NCBI GenBank assembly: GCA_964023275.1
Contig: OZ029929.1
Location: 9,003,937-9,067,936, forward strand
Length of the DNA stretch: 64,000 nt
Direction: 5' to 3'
DNA from: Norana najaformis
Taxonomy: Eukaryota; Annelida; Clitellata; Crassiclitellata; Hormogastridae
This document shows, piece by piece, positions 34,976 to 44,999 of the stretch; position 1 is the first letter of the stretch; the number at the start of each line of letters is the position of its first letter. Both the position numbers and the translations under genes were made by a program. The notes beneath the pieces are model-generated. The model did not search any database. It was not told where the DNA came from and saw only the letters and a list, made by a program, of their open reading frames with translations.

Positions 34976-35626
34976 GACATATAGGCTGGCCACAGACTCT
35001 CAACGCCATCGCTGGCAACAGACGGTACATCATATGCCACTCGGTCATAAAACAAACCAGATTCATGATCACGGCTGGATTCACTCGCATATATTTCTAA
35101 ATTTTTATATATTTTTTTGTAATAAGGAATAAATACTGCTGATTGGTACTGCTGTTACTTTCCTGCCATATTTATGGCTGTACATCACAGGGCGGCGGCA
35201 ACAACCTGCTAGAAATGATAAACTGATTCAAGACAGCTCGGGTCAAAGTTCATGCCCTATGCAGAAGTCACAGGTGGTTGTTTTCTAACTTAGACAGCAA
35301 TTACTATATTTTAGAATCCTTATTACTGATAATGACACTGCTATTGTTCTTGTAGTGGCTGCGGATAAAACGCTGGCAAGCACAACAAAGTAAAGCAACA
35401 TCGAGTCCCATTTGTACATGGATGGGTGACTAATGGACCATCTGTGAAATACCAGACCACCCGGGCCAACTCAGTCCTCCATCCCTTCGCAGTCGATATA
35501 TAAGTACCAACATTGTCTATAAAGTCTCCTACTGATGGAATGCAGAGGTGGTGCTTGCGCCTTGACCGAGAGATCTATCAAACCTTGAAACAACTCATAG
35601 GAATTTAAAACAATCATGCTAAATTT

Positions 35627-35797
35627 TTCTCCTAGCTTTATTACTGTGATCATGCTACCTTTATCTCCTAGCATTATTACTGTGATCATGCTACCTTTAC
35701 CTCCTAGCTTTATTACTGTGACCATGCTACCTTTATCTCCTAGCATTATTACTGTGATCATGCTACCTTTATCTCGTAGCTTTATTACTATAAGAAA
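35627..35797. repeat. 36-bp tandem repeat, about 4.5 copies
   Basis: The phrase ttactgtgatcatgctacc starts at 35641, 35677, 35713 and 35749, with a partial copy at 35785. The step is exactly 36 bp. It lies 82 bp from the domain I pore exon donor. Confidence 0.95.
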
Positions 35798-35878
35798 GCT
35801 GTAATACAATTACAACAGAAAATGGAAACGTTTGACGACAAGTCATAAGAGGATTGGTCCGATTTTAATAACACTTAC

Positions 35879-36069
35879 ATCGTACATGACATTCGTCCAA
35901 CCTTCCATCGTTATACACTGAAAGACTGTTAACATTGCCAGGCCAAAATTGTCGAAGTTCGTTATTCCGAAGTTTGGACCGACCCAATAGTAGTCGCATA
36001 TCCATCCCTTTTCGGCGGGACAGACGTAGCCTTTCCCACAGGGATGAGGTGGGTCGAGAGCCATATCAC
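35879..36069 (-). CDS. CaV1 exon: domain I turret and pore loop
   Basis: Two bases complete a split codon, then 63 codons. The turret is Cys-rich ([20 protein letters not shown]), typical of the disulfide-bonded extracellular loop of domain I. The pore helix and filter read [18 protein letters not shown], with the Glu of MEGW being the domain I selectivity-filter residue. The donor is GAT|gtaagt and the next exon starts in phase 0. A 36-bp tandem repeat lies 82 bp downstream of the donor in transcription order. Confidence 0.95.
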
Positions 36070-36204
36070 CTTCAAAGTCAACAATAGTTCAGTATCTACG
36101 GCAACATCCAAAAATCAACTGTTAACATCGACGTAATCATTATCATCATCAATACCACAAACGCATTGGTTCCAGCCTGTAAGTCATCACAGCCAACCCT
36201 TCGA

Positions 36205-36640
36205 ACCATTACTAGATAGGTCATGCTGCCTTCTGTTCTTGATATAAGTGCAGCTCTCGACAAGGTAGACCACGACATCTTGCTCACCGAACACAACAAA
36301 CCCTGTCATCATCGGTCAACCTATAAAACTGACTTGCTATCTCCTATGTGAGCGGACTACAATGGTTACAAATAGTTCATCCAATTGTTGACCGACGAAG
36401 CTGGACAGCCGTTCGAGTGGCCTCGCTGTTTCCTGGATTGGTGGACAGTGACAGAAGCCATTAGCCCGGACAAATCGGCAAAGCGTTTACAGGGATCTGG
36501 TCTTCGGTTGCTTTTGTACTCGCTGACCGGACCCTCAGGGCTCTTGGAATATGGGTCTCACGATGTTCAGCTGTACATGTCACCCACCACATGCTTATGC
36601 TTGTGTATAAGAAACTCTATGCCACCTGCAGCTCGACAAT
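36205..36640 (+). mobile_element. LINE reverse transcriptase relic
   Basis: Broken frames give SVLDISAALDKVDHDILLTE (the DxSAAFDTVDHDILL block), then YVSGLQWL, and after another shift GSGLRLLLYSLTGPSGL and DVQLYMS, which fit the QGSVLGPLLF and YADDTQLY blocks. The catalytic YADD is lost. Several stops and frameshifts; inactive. Confidence 0.82.
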
Positions 36641-37039
36641 AAGTATCTTCTAAGCGGCTTAGACTATATTCAGCGAAAACGCAGTTCACATGGCTAAGCA
36701 CAAGACATGTACACAGCGACTGGCATTCCCGGTCTGGGAAGCAAAACACCTAGTCTTCAGGGGACCTTCTTGGTGCACACTTGGACGAGGAACGTCCTGG
36801 TTCCGTGCTGTCGTACGACGATGCGAGTACATCGTGTCTTGTCGCGCACTGGGCCGCTCTATGGGCAAATCTTCCAATGGAAATGGACGCACCGTTCAAC
36901 GATAAACAACTGAAGAAATATTCAGTCTCCTTAAGCTCACGCCTTTTCATCTGTCAGACAGTCATTTTCTTAAGAGGCGCTACACAAATTCTTAAACGAC
37001 CTGTTTGCATGGTCACATCGGCTGACTTAGCCTAATGCT

Positions 37040-37325
37040 AGACCACCTTGCCGCACGGTGGTCTCTCTCTCTAACGCGTTTGGTCAATGATAGTGCGATT
37101 GCATGTTCGACTCCGTGTAGCGACCTTGGGCAAGTTGTTTGCGCACACCGTGCCTCTGTCACCAAGAAGTATAATTTGGTACCGGGGTAAGCTGGAAAGT
37201 AAACGGCAAGTCTGCGATGCACCAGCCTCGTGTCCAGGACCTTGGGATTTGTCCATTGCCGGCTCAAGAGCCTAAAGAAAAGGAAACGAGCGCCTCCCCT
37301 ACGTTTCACTTGTGGGATATGGGAT
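37040..37325 (+). mobile_element. SINE family B copy (fullest)
   Basis: The head region has cgcacggtggtctct and a B-box-like gttcgactcc, then ccttgggcaagttgtttgcg, gtgcctctgtcaccaagaag and ggatttgtccattgccggct. It aligns with the minus-strand copy at 17820-18092. Confidence 0.87.
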
Positions 37326-37558
37326 GATGATGATGATGATGATGAGTTTTCTGCCCGAAGGCAGGTCCGTTGGCTTTATGCCACCCGGGATGAGATGAGT
37401 GAGGTGGTTTCCCGTTGCCTTCCTCACAGACAACTGTGGGTCAGCAACTTGTCCAAGGTCGCTACAAAGTGGCGTCAGGTAGATTCGAACCAGCGACTCT
37501 CCCGTTACGAGGCATCGAACATACCATTACACCACCACGTCCCACACATGGATATGGG
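37325..37558 (-). mobile_element. tRNA-headed SINE with (ATC)n tail
   Basis: Read on the minus strand, the head has a perfect A-box-like tggtgtaatgg and B-box ggttcgaatc about 45 bp apart, then cttggacaagttgctgaccc, ggcaacgggaaaccacctc and a tail of seven to eight atc units. The sequence lacks a matching 3' acceptor arm, so it is not a functional tRNA gene. It abuts the family B copy at 37325. Confidence 0.85.
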
Positions 37559-37629
37559 ATACTTTATTTACCTTTATTTAATGCTACATAATGATAGTAA
37601 TGAGCTACGGGGCTGGAAGACGAACTTAC

Positions 37630-37782
37630 GCGTGGTATTCAACCAACACGTTCTGTGGAGGTTTCCTGAGAAGAGTTCAAGTCCGATGATGGCGTAGATG
37701 ATGATGACGAAGATGACGAGTAGAGCGATGTGAAACAAAGGCACCATGGCTTTGAGAATGGAATTCAGAACGACTTGAAGAC
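37630..37782 (-). CDS. CaV1 exon: IS4-S5 linker, IS5
   Basis: Split codons flank 50 codons. The peptide opens with [17 protein letters not shown], a near-invariant CaV1 S4-S5 linker, then the hydrophobic IS5 ([20 protein letters not shown]) and the start of the extracellular turret with a Cys (NLHRTCW). Acceptor gattgcag; donor C|gtaagt. The last base plus GT of the next exon restores an Arg codon, and the joined reading frame continues without a stop. Confidence 0.94.
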
Positions 37783-38034
37783 CTGCAATCACCAACAACA
37801 ACATACAGATCGTCGGCATTTATATGGCGACAACTCAGCGGCCATCTCTTCAGTGTCACTGTTTGCGTGTGCGCGCATGCAGCTGGTTATCTACATCGCG
37901 TCTTCTAACAGCATCCCTACTGATGTTCTCCTAGACATGAATATATAAGTCGAGGAATTTGGAATGACTTAAATACCTTAGAGAACCAACAGGTGATGCC
38001 AGGAACAGGTTCCTCATATGCAACAGATAAGTCT

Positions 38035-38106
38035 ACGCCGACGATTCCTCGCTCAGTCGATGGACATATGGCGTGCTAACAAATGTCTTACTTACTTACT
38101 TACTTA
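38035..38106 (+). mobile_element. LINE 3' end with (ACTT)n tail
   Basis: The sequence gattcctcgctcagtcgatg, gacatatggcgtgctaacaa and atgtc is followed by (ttac)n. Second copy at 14688-14753. Confidence 0.78.
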
Positions 38107-38639
38107 AGCCACTTGCACTTTTCTCGGCCATGGAGTGCACTTGCTAAGCAATTCTCTGAGCAGTGCCAAAGAACTGTTGTCATTTCAATTTCAGGTTAAG
38201 ACCTACAACCTGTTTCAACACTGATCCCATTGCAATTGATAAAATTGCAATTGATAACATAAAACTCATCAGAGGCGCTCCCGGCCCGATGTCCCAGAAC
38301 TAATGGGGAATAATGCGGTCTTCAAACGCTTGCGGAAAAGAGAGGGGGGGAGAAATAGGAATTCCCGAAGATGGCCTTCAAACGCTTTTTGTTCGGAGCG
38401 TTTGTTGATAACATAAAGGACAAACTCATCGAGGCCAAATACACTAAAAAAAGTTTTGATCAGAACAAGTTACGTGAAGTTAAATAACACAATGACCTTT
38501 AAGGCTCAGAACACTGGCCTTCTATCATATCTTAATATTTTGCTGACTCCATATCGCCTTCCTTAGATCCTTGCGTTCTTCTTATCCTGGTTTGTTGCAT
38601 GAACCTAGGTTCAGGACAATTGTATGATCACGTGCCTTT

Positions 38640-38862
38640 AGCAGTTGTGCTCCTCGCATCTGGAATCGTCTACCACAAAGGACCAGACTTGCAAACTCGC
38701 TACCATCTTTTAAATCACTCCTTAACACTAACTACTTCACCCTGGCTTTTGCATGATTCCATCTTGGTGCCTAGCAAACATACATCCGCGCCTTAGATTC
38801 AGGTGTACTGACATTGCGCGCGTTACAAGTGCTTTAAATAAATAAAATAAATATAACAATAG
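38640..38862 (+). mobile_element. LINE C-terminus and 3' tail with (TAAA)n
   Basis: One frame reads APRIWNRLPQRTRLANSLPS and the following FKSLLNTNYFTLAFA, a typical end of a CR1/L2-like ORF2. The UTR cttagattcaggtgtactga and cattgcgcgcgttacaagtg then ends in (aaat)n. The copy at 60938-61141 matches throughout. Confidence 0.85.
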
Positions 38863-39058
38863 AACAAGCAATTTAACAAGAGAAAGAACATTCATTTCAT
38901 TCAAGTGAGGAAAAGCAAAGGCAGTGCAAAAACAGAACAAGAAATATAAGGGGAAAGATGATTAGATTTAGATTCCCAAGAATTTACGTTCCTTGCCTAA
39001 TTTAAATTTATCTAAGAAGCAGATTATTCGGTATTTCAGTATTTCTTGGGACTGAACA

Positions 39059-39297
39059 TTGTATAATCTATTTGAGTTTTAGTAATGCCAAAGTAATAGG
39101 CTATTTCTTTTCTTCGTGAACAGATGTTGTTCTCGTTTTAGTTGAGAAATGATTAGTTGCTCGTATATAAGATATTAACTATCCGTATAATATATAATTT
39201 ATTTGAATTTTTGTTTTGCCAAAGTATTAGGCTATTTCTTTCTTTATTGACAGTTGTTCTCACTTTAGTTAAGAATTGTTCAGCTGCTCGACGGTTG
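39059..39297 (+). repeat. Direct duplication of about 115-125 bp
   Basis: The segment 39059-39170 (gccaaagtaataggctattt, then tgttctcgttttagttgag, gctgctcg-like end) recurs diverged at 39187-39297 (gccaaagtattaggctattt, gttctcactttagttaaga). Downstream is a tail with ggagcaataaactacttact, so this may be the 3' region of a retroelement. Confidence 0.8.
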
Positions 39298-40044
39298 GAC
39301 ATTAGCCGCTGTTATATTATCGTGTAATAGGTTGCCCTAAATTAGCGGGACCTTGGTCCCTTTTGGGTAGACCCTATGCATCCTAACGAGTATATTCTTT
39401 TTGTTATTTGCAATGTTTTATTCTGTTCTTATTTTTCTGGAGCAATAAACTACTTACTTACTTAGACAAGACCAGATCAGTTCGGAGCAGATTAGAGAGT
39501 TGTAAATTAGATGACAGGGTGGCAAAATTGGTTTTAAATTTGTGTTGGTTCTGTTTGGTTGGTCGTCACTTAGATGTCATTCTAAAGACTCCAGCACTTG
39601 AGCCCTGAAATTCCACTATTCATATTCTTGGCACCTGTGTTGGATACCTCTTTCGGATACATCCACCGATATGTCATCCTTTGGCTAATCCTCGTGGATA
39701 CAGGCAGCGCTATATAAATCTTCATATTCATACATACTGATCAATGTCCACCTTCCCCTTCTCCTGCAGCCAGTCTGCATGCCTCGGCAGCCTCTCCAGG
39801 CCATCGTCTCCTTTTCCCTCCAAACCATGCATCTGCGTTTATCCTTTCATACATTTATTAAAGCGACGCTGAGGCCTATGCAAGGCCTGTGGTGCTGGAG
39901 CTGCCACCAGCGGTCGCTCGCCGACGGCCTCGCCTCCTCACCAATCGATGCTGATGGAATTTATCAGCAGCAGCCGTCGTCTCGCCATTCCAACGGTCGC
40001 CCTAAGACGTTCCATTCACACAAACAAATTTCGCGCCGTAATCT

Positions 40045-40453
40045 TCCGTCCGTCCATCCGTCCGTCCGTCCATCCGTCCGTCCGTCCGTCCATCCATCCA
40101 TCCATCCATTCATCCATCCATTCATCCATCCATCCATCCATCCACCCACACACACACACACATACATACATACATACATCTCTCCGTCCGTCCGTCCGTC
40201 CGTCCGTCCGTCCATCCGTCCGTCCGTCCGTCGTCCGTCCATCCATCCATCCATCCATACATCTCTCCGTCCGTCCGTCCGTCCGTCCGTCCATCCGTCC
40301 GTCCGTCCATCCATCCATCCATACATCTCTCCGTCCGTCCGTCCGTCCGTCCGTCCGTCCGTCCGTCCGTCCGTCCGTCCGTCCGTCCGTCCGTCCGGCC
40401 GTCCGTCCGTCCGTCCGTCCGTCCGTCCGTCCGTCCGTCCGTCCGTCCGTCCG
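40045..40453. repeat. (CCGT)n/(CCAT)n microsatellite, about 410 bp
   Basis: Blocks of cgtc and catc tetranucleotides in higher-order order (CCGT runs, CCAT runs, a CACACA/CATA insert at 40145-40180, then about 130 bp of CCGT). It yields spurious long RPSVRPSV and RTDGRTDG reading frames. It lies in the intron between the IS3-S4 and IS5 exons. Confidence 0.98.
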
Positions 40454-40889
40454 TACGCGATCTACAGAAAATCAATGACGCCTCCTATCTGGATATTCGG
40501 CATTCATATCCGGTTGGGCATTATTTTTGCCCATTGTCTGCCTTTGAAATTCGCAGACAATGCCCTACGCCAATCTCGTCCAGTATTGTCCAGAAGACAG
40601 CAGAACCTTTGGAACTATGCCACAAGAAAACAGTTCAATCTCTTGCTCTGTTTTCAGGGATCATTAGGACCTCAATACCTGGACCACATCGCAACTATCC
40701 AATCTCTTCGGCTATTTTCAAATGGAAAGCAGAACTTGGATACTGGCAACGAAAACAAAGCTCTCGTGTGTTCATTTCCAGCCTTTCTTGACACCGAAGT
40801 GACAGGGCTCGAGAATAAGCATTAAGCAGGCAAGAGAATGGTAGAGAGTTTCGTCCAAATTTATGAATTAGATTTGAGAGGTAACTTAC

Positions 40890-40996
40890 TTGGCACTCCC
40901 GAGACCAGTTTCAACGGCCGAAGTACCCTGAAAGCCCTCAACGCCTTCACGTCGAAAGCGTTGATCTTGACAGTGGACAAAACAACACTAAACATT
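40890..40996 (-). CDS. CaV1 exon: end of IS3, IS4 voltage sensor
   Basis: One base completes the Gly codon left by the previous exon; 35 codons and one base follow. The peptide runs from [14 protein letters not shown] into the IS4 sensor [19 protein letters not shown]. Positive residues fall every third position (K, R, R, R, K). The last one is Lys where vertebrate CaV1 usually has Arg (RPLRLVSG), a conservative change. Acceptor ttttcag, donor A|gtaagt. The IS3-S4 loop is short. Confidence 0.94.
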
Positions 40997-41113
40997 CTGA
41001 AAATAATTAACACAAAATCGTTATAAAGTCATTATAAAGACTAATAAGTCGGTTGGTCGGTTAGTCAATCCAGTTATTCAGGACACTTTTACCGTAGATA
41101 GGCTATTTGTTCG

Positions 41114-41298
41114 TAATCGAAATCGTAATCTCGAGATATATACAGCGCCCAACGAAAGCTAAGTCGCGGGAACCAGCTTATTCACAGGCGCTCAGTCAAA
41201 ACAAAATCGATAGGCATAAGGGTTTGGTTCCAGGTCAAGATCCAGGAGTCAGGCAGTCAGACAGTCGGACGGCTACGGTGGATGGTGTTTGAAATCTA
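41114..41298 (+). repeat. Repeat family D copy
   Basis: The best preserved core: gtaatcgaaatcgtaatctcgagat-type start (split here as aatcgtaatctcgagat), cagcgcccaacgaaagctaa, gtcgcgggaaccagcttatt and ggctacggtggatggtgttt. Confidence 0.9.
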
Positions 41299-42250
41299 TT
41301 TATACAGGAAATGTGTAGATAGGCACCTGTTAATGCGTTGAAACATTCAATTTAATCTGATGTAATTCCATCGAATGTTATATAATTATATAATCTAAAT
41401 CTGTTACATAATCTAAAAGTACCTTGCTAAATCTGACTCATTCCAGTCTTAAAATGATTTGGATCAGAGAGCACTGGACCCCGCCTAGTGTTCCTTATTT
41501 AGACTGTTCGGACCTAAACCAGTCTAGTATGGTTCAATACATATATGATCCATTATGAGCTAATACAATCCGGTGGCAGAGTCAGCCTGGTATAATCGAA
41601 TTCCCTCATGTGTTACCTAATGCTTAAACGGAACATCAAACGATGGCTCGCCAACAACATGACGACATGCATGAAAAGAAATCGCGTTGAACTTAAGCTG
41701 ATTGAATGACCCGAGGAATCCTGTCGCAATTCTCATCAATGAACCTCAAACTCCGACATTTTATGCGCATTTAACAACTTTCTGGTCCAGGCAACACATA
41801 TGGAAATGTTGTTCAGCTTCTGAAATACTGCTGTCTGCACTTCAAGTGAAAGATATCGTTCTGTATAGGAACCTCTGGCTACACCTATAGTGACACCTCT
41901 GGAAATGATCTCGCCTTCACACAAGCAATCCTTGAGTCGCCACTGCATGTCGTGTCATATGTATAAAAAATAAACTAAAATTTGCAAAAGCCTTTTAAAA
42001 ACGTTACGCAAACTCATAGCCTAGGCGACTGGTTACACACGTTTCCGCAGCGTTACCGATACTTTTGTGAGTTGGTAGTTTAGCTATATAAATCATCTTT
42101 GCGTTAACGCGATTCATATTTAGAGATTAAAATGTTCAACTGACACATAACCGAGTCATACGACGTGCAAACGATGTCGAGTAGGGTTATAACATGAACT
42201 AAAACTTTGTATTAACGTTTTATTAACGTTAAAAAGACTCGTAAGCTAAC

Positions 42251-42333
42251 CACAATGTAACGCAAACCATTAATTAACACAATCAACTAAAACAAACGTT
42301 TAAAAACGTTTGTATGCTTCACGTTACGAATTT
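42251..42333. repeat. Direct repeat, left of the IS2-S3 exon
   Basis: Shares aatgtaacgcaaaccatta, caaacgtttaaaaacgtttg and tatgcttcacgttacgaatt with 42572-42650. It contains a near-palindrome aaacgtttaaaaacgttt. Confidence 0.85.
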
Positions 42334-42358
42334 GCCCAATGACAAAATTCTTTCTTAC

Positions 42359-42498
42359 CCAATAACAACTATTATAAAATCTAAGATATTCCATCCGTTG
42401 TGAAGATAAGCACCAGGATGAAGAACAAAGCCGTAGGCAATGATTTTCATAATTGCTTCAACTGTGAAGACAATGAGGAAAACGTACTCAACATGTTC
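42359..42498 (-). CDS. CaV1 exon: IS2-IS3
   Basis: This exon encodes 46 codons plus two bases of a split Gly codon. It starts with [20 protein letters not shown] (IS2) and continues through [15 protein letters not shown] into IS3 (IIVVI). The acceptor follows a pyrimidine run ending in ccatag; the donor is GG|gtaag. It starts in phase 0, so the preceding exon should end IS1 on a complete codon. It is the most 5' exon I can place. Almost identical direct repeats flank it in the two adjacent introns. Confidence 0.93.
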
Positions 42499-42571
42499 CT
42501 ATGGAAAAAACAGACAACACACACATACGTTGACAGACATGCTTAATTTCGCATATTTAAAAAAGAAGGTT

Positions 42572-42650
42572 CACAGTGTAACGCAAGCCATTAACACAAC
42601 CTACTAAAAACAAACGTTAAAACGTTTGTGTGCTTCACGTTACGAATTAA
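42572..42650. repeat. Direct repeat, right of the IS2-S3 exon
   Basis: Matches 42251-42333 (agtgtaacgcaagccatta, caaacgttaaaacgtttg, tgtgcttcacgttacgaatt). The two copies are 81 bp or less from the exon on the left and 74 bp on the right. Confidence 0.85.
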
Positions 42651-42894
42651 TTCACGTTTAGTGCATTACATAGATATGTTATAAAATTCGCTACAGTATT
42701 ATATTTGGCTGTCGACCTTTTAAGGCTGCATTTCCAAGTTAAATCCGCAGAATCGCTGGATCTTGGTTGGACTCGGCGCAAACGATTTATACGACGTCTA
42801 CTAGTGCAGCGTAAGCCCAGTTAGTACCTGGACAGAGAGCTTCCATGAAATGCCAGGCCACTTCGTTCCCACTTAGTGCTTCACCTTTTCTAGG

Positions 42895-43500
42895 TCAGAA
42901 AATGACACCAAACATGTCGGTACCACCTGCTGGAACCGTCTCTCTCGAGATCTGCGACTCGAGCTCCTCTCTCTTCCCTTTCAGTGTTTCACAGGCGCCT
43001 GAAAACTGTACTGCTTAACAATGATTTTACTTGTTCTGGTCAGGAGCGCCCCAGTTGAGTTTATTCTCTTTTTAAATCTTAAATTACAATTACAATCAAA
43101 CACCTCCTATGGAATCACTTTTGGTTAATAGTTGTTCGAGCCTAGGTCATTACGTGATATGGGAGTCATATTTGATCCCAATATGAATATGATTTTCTCA
43201 CAGCATATTAATGTGATTTGCAAATCTTTTTTCCATCAGATACGAGATATCCGCAGAATAGACTTCATGGGCCTCAGATTGTTCTATTTCACTAGCATTA
43301 TGCCTTAGTTCCTAATCGTCTTGATTACTTTAACTCGCTTCTAAACGGCATCACAAAGACACATTTGCACAAATAACAAATGCTTGAACAGTTCTGGGGC
43401 TATGACGAAAATTTCCAAATTTCAACACACCTCTCAATATTGCAATCATTCCACTCATTTTCTACAGAAAAAGAATCCAGTTTAAAACACGTCTCATAGT
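42895..43500 (+). mobile_element. LINE reverse transcriptase relics
   Basis: Two fragments: one frame ends with CWNRLSRDLRLELLSLPF (42930-43000, LINE C-terminus-like), another reads YVIWESYLIP in one frame and RDMGVIFDPNMNMIFSQHIN in the other (43150-43230), then ICKSFFHQIRDIRRI. VRDLGVxFD and HIxxICKSxFFHIRxI are standard post-polymerase blocks of CR1/L2-like LINEs. Stops interrupt both. Confidence 0.8.
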
Positions 43501-43769
43501 TTGCAAAGTACTAAACGTCAGATTCACAAATACTGGATGCTTTAACCATTGTTGGTGCTCCAAAGCCAAAACGCCATACTGAGTTCCAGGTATATTTTCG
43601 TCGCTGGCCCAAGACTGAAATTCGCTGCTTGTTTTGGTTCGCTCTGCAAATTCTGCATTTGATGTTGTTTAGATCAGGGCCCCACAGATTTCGATTGCTT
43701 CTGTCCAACGGATTATGCTTTTGGAATGCGTTTTTTGGAATGTCGATTAAGCCATCGATTTTGCTTAAA

Positions 43770-43826
43770 AGCGGCAATCAATTGATGCTTTATGTAATAC
43801 GATAACGGCGCTATAGAAATTTCCAT
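43770..43826 (+). repeat. Repeat family C tail copy
   Basis: Contains gcggcaatcaattgatgctt, tatgtaatacgataacggcg and ctatagaaat, resembling 53560-53620 and the inverted copy at 59812-59910. Confidence 0.65.
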
Positions 43827-44698
43827 ATGACGTTAGATTTGGGAGGATTCAGTTAGTTATATACATGGGGCTGAAGGGATTGGTCCAGTGAGGCTGAGCC
43901 GAAATTTGAAAGTGGGGTGACCTATCCCCTTAGCCCCATAGCTGTCGCCGTCTTTGAGTAAACCGAATCATTGTGCAGCTGTGGACCTGCGGCCCCGGAA
44001 CCAGCGAAGGAGCATGCCGTGATCTGTCAATTGATCCATCGATATATCGATTGGCGGTCAGATCGATTGGACTGAACAAGTTCTATTCCTCTTGTATTCT
44101 GAAAATTTTGATTTCTTTGTCTAAGCATAACGCATGATTTGCCATTAAAGTGGATAAGTGGAATCAAATTATTTACATTAGTTACATTCTTTAGGGCAAT
44201 GAATTTAAGCAAAGTTTTGCGCCTAACCAGTCATATTTTCAGGCGCAACTTTTTCATCGTTTGCTTTGTAAACATGCAAATACTTCAGAAAACTCATAAA
44301 CCATAAATTTTCCCTTAAAACTCATCTGAGAGATATGGAATGCTATTCTTCCAATCTTCACACAGATGAGACTAAATATATTATCCAAAACCCGTAGGTC
44401 TGCTGCTAGGGAGATCTTCCTCATGATGTCCGCAAACGTGTAAGAGAAACTGTGAATGCTTCCACTGTTATAAAATGCAAATGTTTACGTTTTTCTGTAG
44501 ATACCGTATGCCTACTACCGCTTAAAGAAATTCTACTCAAGCTGTATAGGCCTAAAGACCTAAAGAGTACCTTACTTTACCAAGCAGCACTTACGCTGTA
44601 TATCTATCCATCTCGAGCCTACATTACATAAGCATGCTGCGTACATATGTTACGTGTACATGGACGTCAATATATCAATATGGAAGCTACGTTGGTAT

Positions 44699-44870
44699 CA
44701 GAGGCGGATTTAGCTACAGACGAGGGGGGTGGTTCGCCCCTCACCATCGCGCCCCTCTTGATTATGTGCCGGCGCCCCTCAGACCAGACCCGAGCATGGT
44801 GGACTGGCAGAATGTGGCGCCCTTCTGGAAATGCTCTTGTCCCCCTCCCTTGCAAGCAATGCCGCCACTG
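44699..44870 (+). mobile_element. hAT-like non-autonomous DNA transposon (MITE), 172 bp
   Basis: The 5' end cagaggcggatttagcta and the 3' end (reverse complement cagtggcggcattgcttgc) are terminal inverted repeats of the hAT-like CAGNGGCGG type. The flanks gttggtat (44691-44698) and gttagtag (44871-44878) agree at 6 of 8 positions, as expected for an aged 8-bp target-site duplication. No ORF of a transposase. A partial second copy is at 51856-51954. Confidence 0.75.
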
Positions 44871-44999
44871 GTTAGTAGAAGCGTTTGTAGTTTCATTTTA
44901 TCGTCACACGATACATGAGTACATATATGTATGTATTTATATGACTATGTATATGTATATACATATTGACGGAGCTGCCTTAATACATCAAAGGGAGAT

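Larger units (their letters stand above)
950..42498 (-). other. Gene span: voltage-gated calcium channel alpha-1 subunit, CaV1-like (partial, 24 exons placed)
   Basis: This is the pore-forming subunit of a high-voltage-activated calcium channel in the plasma membrane. Twenty-four minus-strand exons join with matching phases into 1029 codons without a stop, covering IS2 to the end of IIIS6. Signs of the CaV1 (L-type) class are the phrases MEGW, TGEDW and FEGWP in the pore loops, the AID in the I-II linker, and the linker phrase RPRRISEL just before IIIS1. Each of the three visible pore loops carries the selectivity-filter Glu. The II-III linker is short and very acidic. IS1 with the N-terminus, and domain IV with the C-terminal tail, were not found. 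Intron positions look like those of vertebrate CaV1 genes; this is from memory and should be aligned. CaV2 is less likely because of the short linkers and CaV1-type S6 sequences. Confidence 0.95.

Noticed and set aside
34456..35100. 214-codon His-rich ORF and 170-codon Val/Glu-rich ORF
   Set aside because: Translation of the CCA/CTC minisatellite in the intron between the domain I pore and IS6 exons.
37325..37558. tRNA gene on the minus strand
   Set aside because: A and B boxes are present but there is no matching acceptor arm, and an element body with (ATC)n tail follows; it is a SINE.
40045..40478. Long plus- and minus-strand ORFs rich in RPSV and RTDG
   Set aside because: They come from the CCGT/CCAT tetranucleotide array; every frame is open because of periodicity.
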